From positions 1 to 36,677 of the forward strand of contig JBMNOE010000023.1 in assembly GCA_050942895.1 (NCBI GenBank): DNA of 36,677 nucleotides, written 5' to 3'. The position numbers were made by a program, and so were the translations under genes. The stretch's first letter is position 1. Each line of letters opens with the position of its first letter. Origin of the DNA: JBNRMR01 sp050942895 (lineage in GTDB: Bacteria; Bacillota; Clostridia; Christensenellales; UBA1750). A model generated the notes under the pieces. The model had not been told where the DNA came from, ran no database searches, and saw nothing but the letters and a program-made list of their open reading frames with translations. Below are positions 21,474 through 28,755 of the stretch, piece after piece.

Positions 21474-23948
21474 ATGACCAATACGCGAAAAACCCAGAGC
21501 AGCCTTAGACGGCGGTTTAAAACAGTATATACCCTGCTGCTTGTGTTTGTGCTGGTGGTGGCGGGGCAGCTGGTGAACCTTCAGATCAGCAAGGGCGAGG
21601 AGCACGCCCGCTCGGCTTCAAGCAGCGCCACAAAGACTATCGCCATATCGGGCGGCCGTGGTTCAATTCTTGACAGAAACAACATCCCCCTGGCGTATGA
21701 TCAGGAGGTTTACAATATTACCTTTTACCGTGAGCGGGGGAACAGCTCCGCCAGCTACAGCGAAATGTACACAAAGAGCATACTGGCGGCGATCGAAATC
21801 ATCGAAGGCGAAGGCGGCCGGGTAATCGATGACTTTTCCGCCAAGATGGACGAAAACGGCGACTGGTACCTGGACTTTGGCACCGATGATCCGGAGGTTT
21901 TCGCCAGGCGGGAAACGCAGTGGCGGGAGAATTTTTACATAACGAATTTGGACGAGTACCCCGTGAGCGCCATATTCAGCCGCCTGTGCGAGCGCTACTT
22001 TGTGCCGGAGGAACTCCCTCGCGAAACGAAGGCAAAAGTGCTGGCTGTCTGGCAACTGATGCAGATGAACGCTTTTCTCGGGAACCCGGTAGTGATAGCA
22101 GGGGATGTTTCCTTTGAGACAGTGGCGAAGATATCGTCGATATTGGCGGAAAATCCGGGAATAGATATCAGCATCGACAACGAAAGGCTTTATCCCATGG
22201 ACGACATCGCCGCCCATGTAATTGGGTATATGGGCAAAATGCAGAGCAGCGAGACGATAGAAGCCTATCGCGCGAAGGGATATCTTGCAAGCGACAGCAT
22301 CGGCATCACCGGTATAGAGCGCACCATGGAGGATCATCTTTCAGGCAACACCGCATTCAGAAAGGGTCAAAGAGTGGTCGAGACGAATATATATGGAAGG
22401 ACCACCCGTGAGATCAGCTACATCGCGCCGCAGGACGGCGACAGCGTTGTTCTCACAATTGACCTGGAGCTTCAAAAGGCCCTTGAGGACGCGCTTTTGA
22501 AGAACATAAACGCCACTTATGAAATACAGATGCAGGATTATCTGGCGGATCAGGAAGGATATGACGAGCTGGTGCGCCAAAGAGGGGGCAGCGAGCTTCA
22601 GCTTGCTAAAACAGGTGCGGCCATAGTCATGGAGGTGAACTCCGGCGATGTTCTGGCCCTTGCCAGCTATCCGTCATTTTCGCTGAACCTGTTTGAGGGC
22701 GGCATCAGCAATGAGGACTACGCACTCCTTGCGGGGGATGCAAGGGCGCCTCTTTTCAACAAGGCCATATCATCCCGGGAGACGCCCGGTTCCATTTTCA
22801 AAATGGTCTCCGCCCTTGCCGGGCTGGAGGAGGGGGTCATCACCCCAACTGAGATGATAGACGATGAAAGCCCTTACAGCAAGTACGACCCGATTAACGG
22901 CCCCAGATGCTGGACAAGATATCCCCATCAGCACAGCAATCAGACTGTCCTGGAGGCCATAAAGAACTCCTGCAATTATTTCTTCTACGAGACTGCCGAT
23001 AGGCTGGGCATTGAAAAGCTCAGCGTGTGGACAAGCCGGATGGGGCTGACGACGCGCACAAACATAGAGCTGCCGGGCGAGTCTACAGGCGTAATCGGCG
23101 GTCAGCAGACCCTTTACGACAATGCAAAGCCCGTGGACGGCCAGTCCGTCGAGAAGGCGGCGCTGGTGGCCAGGAGCATTAAAAACCTCCTTATATCCGT
23201 GGGCGAGGATCTGGACAGAACCTATGAGGACGAAAGGCTTGACAGGGTGGTCAAGTCGCTGATGGATCTGGTGAACGAATATAGCCAGAGTGAATCTTTA
23301 GAGCACATAAGGAATATACTTTTAAACGATATGGGCCTGACATCCCAGGATGTTTCCAGCAGGTACATGGTGAATAATATCGCTAATTATCTCCGAGATA
23401 TTCGCTGGACGCCAACCCAAACCCTTATGACGGGCATTGGCCAGGCGATAACCCAGGTGACGCCCGTGGCGGTAGCCAGATATATCTCCGCCATAGCCAA
23501 CGGCGGCACTGTCTATGACGCCCATGTGGTGGAAAGGATAATAAGCCCCGGGGGCGAAATAGTAACACAGATTGAGCCGACTGTGGTAGGCGATCTGCCC
23601 GGAGCGCAGGATAGCCTTGAGATTATCCGCAACGGCATGAAGGGCGTGACCAGCCAGGAGGACGGCGGCACGGCCTGGAAGTATTTTTCCAGCTATAAAT
23701 ATAAGGACGATATCGGCACAAAGACGGGCACCGCCCAGGTGAGCAAGATAGACCTTGAAAACCACTCATGGTTCGTGGCTTTTGCGCCCTTTGACAAGCC
23801 GGAGATCGCCGTGGTGGTGTTCATCCCCAACGGCTATTCGGGGGCATATTCATACATCGTCATACAGGACGCGATACAGTACTATCTTGATAAAAAAGCG
23901 GCAGGAGCCGACGAAGGCATATATCAGCCGGGCGGCCTCGTTCCTTAA
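21474..23948 (+). CDS. mrdA: Penicillin-binding protein 2 (elongasome transpeptidase) with an insertion
   Basis: Class B PBP, the crosslinking partner of RodA in rod elongation. One N-terminal membrane helix (about 17-36) is followed by the dimerisation domain starting GRGSILDRN and the transpeptidase domain: SIFK with catalytic Ser440, SCN at 499-501 and KTG at 750-752. The SxN to KTG distance is 249 residues; in E. coli PBP2 it is about 157, so roughly 90 residues are inserted, mainly a charged helical stretch at about 550-645 that precedes the normal WTPTQTLMTGIGQ motif. Total length is 824. It follows mreD at 21 bp. The symbol reflects position and family; pbpA is also used. Confidence 0.94.
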   Translation: MTNTRKTQSSLRRRFKTVYTLLLVFVLVVAGQLVNLQISKGEEHARSASSSATKTIAISGGRGSILDRNNIPLAYDQEVYNITFYRERGNSSASYSEMYTKSILAAIEIIEGEGGRVIDDFSAKMDENGDWYLDFGTDDPEVFARRETQWRENFYITNLDEYPVSAIFSRLCERYFVPEELPRETKAKVLAVWQLMQMNAFLGNPVVIAGDVSFETVAKISSILAENPGIDISIDNERLYPMDDIAAHVIGYMGKMQSSETIEAYRAKGYLASDSIGITGIERTMEDHLSGNTAFRKGQRVVETNIYGRTTREISYIAPQDGDSVVLTIDLELQKALEDALLKNINATYEIQMQDYLADQEGYDELVRQRGGSELQLAKTGAAIVMEVNSGDVLALASYPSFSLNLFEGGISNEDYALLAGDARAPLFNKAISSRETPGSIFKMVSALAGLEEGVITPTEMIDDESPYSKYDPINGPRCWTRYPHQHSNQTVLEAIKNSCNYFFYETADRLGIEKLSVWTSRMGLTTRTNIELPGESTGVIGGQQTLYDNAKPVDGQSVEKAALVARSIKNLLISVGEDLDRTYEDERLDRVVKSLMDLVNEYSQSESLEHIRNILLNDMGLTSQDVSSRYMVNNIANYLRDIRWTPTQTLMTGIGQAITQVTPVAVARYISAIANGGTVYDAHVVERIISPGGEIVTQIEPTVVGDLPGAQDSLEIIRNGMKGVTSQEDGGTAWKYFSSYKYKDDIGTKTGTAQVSKIDLENHSWFVAFAPFDKPEIAVVVFIPNGYSGAYSYIVIQDAIQYYLDKKAAGADEGIYQPGGLVP

Positions 23949-24086
23949 AACTTTAAATTTATTTTATAAAGAAAAGCCGGCGCAAGCGGATGCAAATATA
24001 TTAATATAAAAACATATAAAATATATAGAAAATATATAGAAATATGAAACCTGCTTGGGCGGCATGATAAAAAAAGAGGTGAGATT

Positions 24087-25721
24087 TTGTTTACGGTAAA
24101 TGTAAGCGGCGTGGAAGTGAAAACGAATGGGACATATTTGGATGCCCTTAAGCTTGCGGGAAAGGACGAAGGCGCTTTGGCCATAAGGCATGGAGGCGAA
24201 ACCTGCGAGCTTAACTGGGATGTGATCAAGGACTGTACAATCGAGCCTTTGACCCTGAGCACAGACGAAGGAAGGCGCGTATACGAGCGCTCTTTAATAT
24301 TCCTTCTGCTGATGGCGGTGAAGGATGAATATCCCCACGCGAAGGTGGAGGTGGAGCATTCGCTGCCCCAGGGCCTGTACATTCAGCTAAAAGAGATAAA
24401 GTTCCTTTCCAATTCGATAGTGGCCAGGATAGAGCGCCGAATGAAGGAACTGGCGGAGCAGGATCTGCCATTCACCCGCGATGTGGTTTCACTGGCGGAG
24501 GCGATAGAGATATTTAGGGAGCAGGGCCAGGACGACAAGGTTCGCCTTTTAAGCTACCGCCCGAAGGATTCCTTCCGCATATATACCTGCGGGAACGTGC
24601 GCGATTATTTCTACGGCGAGATGGTGCCTTCAACGGGCTATATGAAGCTGTTCAGCCTTAACCTGCACCTGCCGGGCATAGTGCTGACGATGCCGTCCAG
24701 GGATAACCCGCAGGTGTTAAGCCAAAGAGAGCCTTCACCGAAGCTGGCGGAGGTTTTCGCCCAGAGCGAAAAATGGGGCGAGATACTGAATGTGCAGGTG
24801 GTGGCAGACCTGAACGACATGATCAAAACCGGCGACATCCACGAGTTCGTGCGGGTGAATGAGGCGCTGCACGAAAAGACAATCAGTCAGATTGCCGACG
24901 AGATATACGAAAAAAAGCCTCATGTGGTCCTCATCGCCGGGCCGTCGTCATCGGGCAAGACGACCTTCACAAACAGGCTGAACATACAGCTTAGGGTGAA
25001 CGGCCTTAAACCGATACTGATTTCGCTGGACAACTACTATAAAAGCCGCAGCGATGTTCCCCTTGACGAGAACGGCAACAAGGACTTTGAGCACCTGCAC
25101 TCCATAGACGTGGCTCATTTCAATGAGCAGTTGGTCTCGTTGCTCCAGGGAGATACGGTGCATCTTCCAGTTTTTGATTTCGGCACAGGCAAAAGAAGCG
25201 AACGCGGCGTTGAGACGAAACTGCTGGATAATCAGCCAATACTGATCGAGGGCATCCACGGCCTGAACGACGATCTTACATATGATATTCCAAGGGAGTT
25301 TAAGTATAAGGTATTTGTCAGCGCCCTTAATCAGCTGAATCTGGATGACAGCAACCGCATCCGCAGCACGGATCTGCGGCTGATACGCCGCCTGACGAGG
25401 GACTATTTCACCCGCTCCAGCACGATGACAAATACATTTTCAATGTGGCCCTCCGTGCGTAAGGGCGAGGAACGCTGGATTTTCCCCTTCCAGGAGGAGG
25501 CGGATTACATATTCAACTCATCACTCACATATGAGCTTGCGGTGATAAAAAAATATCTCTATCCGCTTTTGAGCAATGTGGAGCCCAGCAGCGAATATTA
25601 TCTGGAGGCAAGAAGGCTGGTGAAGTTCCTCAACTATATACTGGATGCTGATGTGGAAAGGGATATACCGCCTACCTCCATACTGAGGGAGTTCATCGGC
25701 GGAAACTCCTTTTACTCATAG
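24087..25721 (+). CDS. Nucleoside (uridine) kinase with TGS/ThrRS-like N-terminus
   Basis: A 544-residue protein. The N-terminal about 60 residues are TGS-like, the next about 190 resemble the threonyl-tRNA synthetase second domain (EHSLPQGLYIQL, YRPKDSFRIYTCG), and the C-terminal domain is a uridine/phosphoribulokinase-type P-loop kinase with GPSSSGKTT (285-293), SLDNYYKSRSDVP and EGIHGLNDDLT. This architecture is widespread in Clostridia; uridine or cytidine phosphorylation is likely. The start is TTG 24087, five bases after an AGAGGTGAG site; no ATG fits the TGS domain start. The 138-bp spacer upstream is AT-rich with ATATA repeats and no clear terminator for PBP2. Confidence 0.9.
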   Translation: MFTVNVSGVEVKTNGTYLDALKLAGKDEGALAIRHGGETCELNWDVIKDCTIEPLTLSTDEGRRVYERSLIFLLLMAVKDEYPHAKVEVEHSLPQGLYIQLKEIKFLSNSIVARIERRMKELAEQDLPFTRDVVSLAEAIEIFREQGQDDKVRLLSYRPKDSFRIYTCGNVRDYFYGEMVPSTGYMKLFSLNLHLPGIVLTMPSRDNPQVLSQREPSPKLAEVFAQSEKWGEILNVQVVADLNDMIKTGDIHEFVRVNEALHEKTISQIADEIYEKKPHVVLIAGPSSSGKTTFTNRLNIQLRVNGLKPILISLDNYYKSRSDVPLDENGNKDFEHLHSIDVAHFNEQLVSLLQGDTVHLPVFDFGTGKRSERGVETKLLDNQPILIEGIHGLNDDLTYDIPREFKYKVFVSALNQLNLDDSNRIRSTDLRLIRRLTRDYFTRSSTMTNTFSMWPSVRKGEERWIFPFQEEADYIFNSSLTYELAVIKKYLYPLLSNVEPSSEYYLEARRLVKFLNYILDADVERDIPPTSILREFIGGNSFYS

Positions 25722-25828
25722 CTGGAAGAATTTTATACGCAGTGTTTTTACGTTAAAAAGCCGACTTCGCGCCGAGCAGGAAAAATATATATGAAAAAAT
25801 AAAGAAATTTTGAAAAACCTGTTTAAAA

Positions 25829-25863
25829 CCTCCTTAAGTTGAGCATTATATGAGCAAAGGAGG
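25829..25863 (+). promoter_or_regulatory. Hairpin that can hide the ribosome binding site of the spore lipoprotein
   Basis: CCTCCTT (25829-25835) is the exact complement of AAGGAGG (25857-25863), the ribosome binding site of the next gene, with a 21-base loop. If formed, the stem would block translation initiation. It could be a condition-dependent or stage-dependent switch, or a chance match to an SD-like core. Confidence 0.45.
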
Positions 25864-25872
25864 CGAATACAC

Positions 25873-26442
25873 TTGAAACGCAATATAACACTGTTCATTA
25901 TGATTTGCTTGATAGCGTCCGTGGCGCTGGCGGGCTGTGCTCGCAGAGATAACACTCCGTCGCCCTCGCCGGTGGTTTCACCGATGCTAAGCCCAATGCT
26001 TTCACCATCGCCGGATATGTCTCCGGATATGTCGCCTGAAGGCTCCCCCGGCGCTCCGCTTAGCCCCGGCGATAACACAGGCCCGGGTGGCAATGGAAAC
26101 ACGGGTGCAACGGGTGAAACTACCAACAACCAGGAAGCTGCCTCGGCCATAAAGGCCGAGGTTGACAAGCTGAGTGAGGTCGAGGTTTCCCATGTGGTGG
26201 TGCTGGGCAATGTTGCTCTGGTGGGCATAGAGTTTGCAGGCCAGTATCAGGGGGGAATGACCGACAGAATCGCTGAGATGGTCACTGAAAAAGCAAGAGC
26301 CGCTGTGGATACCATAGTTGACGTGGAGATCACCGATGATTCGGAGGATGTTTCCAAGATCAAGACATTGGCCGAAAAAGCAGGCGAGGAGATCCACCAG
26401 GACGTAGCCGACATCATAAGCAGAATCAAAGACGCGGTTTAA
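25873..26442 (+). CDS. YhcN/YlaJ-family sporulation lipoprotein
   Basis: A 189-residue lipoprotein. The signal peptide ends in LAGC (Cys22), followed by a linker rich in Ser, Pro and Met, including two SPML and two PDMS repeats; at DNA level CCGGATATGT occurs twice with a 12-base period (26011-26020, 26023-26032). The C-terminal domain (from about 90) has the YhcN/YlaJ pattern: HVVVLGNVALVGIEF followed by a helix, VEITDDSEDVSKI and a closing helix. Relatives are found in forespore membranes and the spore coat/cortex region. The start is TTG 25873, nine bases after a perfect AAAGGAGG. It suggests the organism or its ancestor forms spores. It stands alone before a terminator. Confidence 0.85.
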   Translation: MKRNITLFIMICLIASVALAGCARRDNTPSPSPVVSPMLSPMLSPSPDMSPDMSPEGSPGAPLSPGDNTGPGGNGNTGATGETTNNQEAASAIKAEVDKLSEVEVSHVVVLGNVALVGIEFAGQYQGGMTDRIAEMVTEKARAAVDTIVDVEITDDSEDVSKIKTLAEKAGEEIHQDVADIISRIKDAV

Positions 26443-26479
26443 CAAAACAAAGCAAAACAAAGCCGCAGGTGGAAATGGT

Positions 26480-26520
26480 GCAGCCGGATGCATGAGCGTT
26501 TGGCTGCGTTTTTTTATTTT
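26480..26520 (+). terminator. Rho-independent terminator of the spore lipoprotein gene
   Basis: GCAGCC (26480-26485) pairs with GGCTGC (26502-26507), with a 16-base loop, followed by a T-rich run TTTTTTTATTTTTT. The stem is short but GC-rich and the T-tract is strong. It lies 38 bp after the stop. Confidence 0.7.
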
Positions 26521-26574
26521 TTACCTATTTTAAAATGAGTTTAAAATAGAGGATTATAATATGAGGCGGATGTG

Positions 26575-26603
26575 TTGACAACGGAATGTATGTTGTATAA
26601 CAT
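26575..26603 (+). promoter_or_regulatory. hslVU promoter with overlapping palindrome
   Basis: A perfect -35 TTGACA (26575-26580) is followed by TATAAC (26596-26601) after 15 bp, a short spacer. ATGTT (26590-26594), four bases and AACAT (26599-26603) are a perfect inverted repeat centred on the -10 box. This is suited to a small dimeric repressor, but no regulator can be named. The leader to the hslV ATG is about 90 bases. Confidence 0.5.
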
Positions 26604-26696
26604 GAATATGAGCTTGTATATTTGGTACTCTTAAAGGAAGGCAAGAAAAGAAAGAAAAGAACGAAATAAAAAGGACGATAGCATTCAGGAGGAATA

Positions 26697-27227
26697 ATGT
26701 TCAAAGGAACAACGATATGCGCCGTCAGAAAAAACGGCGAATGCGCCCTTGCGGGCGACGGCCAGGTGACCATGGGTGAAAAAACGATAATGAAGGGCAG
26801 CGCTAAAAAGGTGCGCAGGCTGCATAACGACAGCGTTGTTGTGGGCTTTGCGGGATCGGTTTCCGACGCACTGACCCTTTGTGACAAGCTGGAAGATTTT
26901 TTGACGCAGTATGCGGGCAACCTGCCCAGGGCGGCGGTGGAGTTGGCTCAGATGTGGCGGGCCGACAAGGGCCTGCGCCAGCTTGAGGCTATGCTTCTTG
27001 CGGCCGACAAGGAAAATCTGCTGCTGGTTTCCGGCAGCGGGGAGGTCATCGAGCCTGATGACGGCGTTTGCGCCATCGGCTCCGGCGGCAGCTATGCCTT
27101 TGCCGCTGCCAAGGCTCTTTGCGAAAATACCGATCTTTCCGCGGCGCAGATCGCCGAAAAGGCGCTTAAGATAGCCGCTTCGATCTGCGTTTTTACCAAC
27201 GATAATATAATCGTTGAGAAGGTTTAG
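26697..27227 (+). CDS. hslV: ATP-dependent protease subunit HslV (ClpQ)
   Basis: HslV forms the double hexameric proteolytic core that works with HslU. The propeptide MFKG would be removed to expose the catalytic Thr of TTICAVRK. The motifs ALAGDGQVTMG and MKGSAKKVRRL (catalytic Lys region), and GFAGSVSDALTL, are standard. Length is 176 residues. AGGAGG precedes the ATG by five bases. The hslU ATG follows the stop by 11 bp. It lacks the xerC/codV and codY neighbours found in Bacillus. Confidence 0.97.
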   Translation: MFKGTTICAVRKNGECALAGDGQVTMGEKTIMKGSAKKVRRLHNDSVVVGFAGSVSDALTLCDKLEDFLTQYAGNLPRAAVELAQMWRADKGLRQLEAMLLAADKENLLLVSGSGEVIEPDDGVCAIGSGGSYAFAAAKALCENTDLSAAQIAEKALKIAASICVFTNDNIIVEKV

Positions 27228-27238
27228 GGGGTGGGTGA

Positions 27239-28606
27239 ATGGCTAAAACAATGACCGCCAAGGAAACGGTTGAGCAGCTTAGCAAATATATAATCGGCCA
27301 GGAGGACGCGAAAAAAGCCGTCGCCGTCGCCCTGCGCAACCGCTATCGGCGGGCAAGGCTGCCCCAGGAAATTCGCGATGAAATAATGCCGAAAAACATA
27401 TTGATGGTGGGCCCCACCGGGGTTGGCAAGACGGAGATCGCCAGGCGCCTGGCAAAGCTGGTGGACGCTCCCTTCGTAAAGGTTGAGGCAACCAAGTTCA
27501 CAGAGGTGGGCTATGTGGGCCGCGATGTGGACTCAATCATCCGCGATTTGGTTGAAAACGCCGTGCGCATGGTGAAGGATATGCAGCTTAAGGATGTGGA
27601 TGAGGACGCCGAAGCCGCCGCGGAGGAGCGCATAATCGACATCATAATCAGCAAGGACAAGCCCAGGAAAACCGTGAACCCAATCGAAGCCCTTTTAGGC
27701 AGTAAGGACAGCGAAGAAAAGCTTCAAGAGGAGCGCAGCCGTCACCGGGAGCAGCGCGAGCAGATCCGCGCCCGCCTTCGCAGCGGGGATTTTGAGGGAG
27801 AGATAATCGAGGTGGAGGTGGAGGAGAGCGGCTCCGGCATGGAAAACATCCCCGGGACGGACATGAATATGGCGGATGTCCTGGGCTCGATAATGCCCAA
27901 AAGAAAGCGCATACGCCGGGTGAGTGTGATGGAAGCCCGCAGGCTTTTGAAATATGAGGAGGCTCAAAAGCTCCTTGATCCGGATAATATAAACGCCGAA
28001 GCCATTAGAAGGGCGGAGCAGCACGGCATAATCTTTATCGACGAGATAGACAAGATCGCCGGCAAGTCCAGCGCCCATGGGCCTGATGTTTCAAGGGAAG
28101 GCGTGCAGCGGGATATTTTGCCCATAGTGGAGGGCAGCACAATCAACACTAAATACGGCGCCATAAAGACAGACTACATGCTGTTCATCGCAGCCGGCGC
28201 TTTCCATGTCTCAAAGGTGACGGATCTTATCCCCGAGCTTCAGGGCAGGTTTCCCATAAGGGTGGAGCTGATGCCCCTTACAAAGGAGGATTTCAGGCTC
28301 ATTTTAACCAAGCCGGAAAACGCCGTGATCAAGCAGTACAAGGCGCTTTTGGGTGTTGACGGCATCGATCTGGAGTTTGCTGACGAAGCGCTGGACGCCC
28401 TGGCTCAGGCGGCCGTAATCGCCAATGACAGCGGTGAAAACCTGGGCGCCAGAAGGCTGCACACATTGCTTGAAAAGCTGCTGGAGGAGATATCCTTCGA
28501 GGCCGACGACGGCGAGCAAAAGCAGATATTAATCACCAAGGAATATGTGGATAAAATGCTCAAGACCGAATCTCTTGCCAAGGATGTGAACAAGTACATC
28601 ATCTGA
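27239..28606 (+). CDS. hslU: ATPase subunit HslU (ClpY)
   Basis: HslU is the AAA+ unfoldase that feeds HslV. Walker A is GPTGVGKT (58-65), with pore-loop region GYVGRDV just after; Walker B is IIFIDEID near 262. The intermediate I domain (about 110-240) has the acidic, Arg-rich helices expected and a Met-rich stretch before the second AAA half. The arginine finger region EGRF-like reads ELQGRFPIRVEL. The 455-residue length is close to Bacillus ClpY. The C-terminal tail ends VNKYII, which inserts into HslV. It has a GGGGTGGGTGA-type upstream site. Confidence 0.97.
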   Translation: MAKTMTAKETVEQLSKYIIGQEDAKKAVAVALRNRYRRARLPQEIRDEIMPKNILMVGPTGVGKTEIARRLAKLVDAPFVKVEATKFTEVGYVGRDVDSIIRDLVENAVRMVKDMQLKDVDEDAEAAAEERIIDIIISKDKPRKTVNPIEALLGSKDSEEKLQEERSRHREQREQIRARLRSGDFEGEIIEVEVEESGSGMENIPGTDMNMADVLGSIMPKRKRIRRVSVMEARRLLKYEEAQKLLDPDNINAEAIRRAEQHGIIFIDEIDKIAGKSSAHGPDVSREGVQRDILPIVEGSTINTKYGAIKTDYMLFIAAGAFHVSKVTDLIPELQGRFPIRVELMPLTKEDFRLILTKPENAVIKQYKALLGVDGIDLEFADEALDALAQAAVIANDSGENLGARRLHTLLEKLLEEISFEADDGEQKQILITKEYVDKMLKTESLAKDVNKYII

Positions 28607-28755
28607 TGAAAACAATTTGGTGAAAAGAATCTGATGAAATAAAATTATCTAATAATTACCGTCTTTTTTGCGCATAATAAGCGAAAACAGCTCGCATGAC
28701 ATGATAAACATTGAACATGTGAAGCTGAATAATGCGTGAAAGAGATGGTTTTTTT

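Noticed and set aside
21663..22337. 224-codon minus-strand open frame inside the PBP2 gene
   Set aside because: Shadow of the well-supported PBP2 frame with no start signal.
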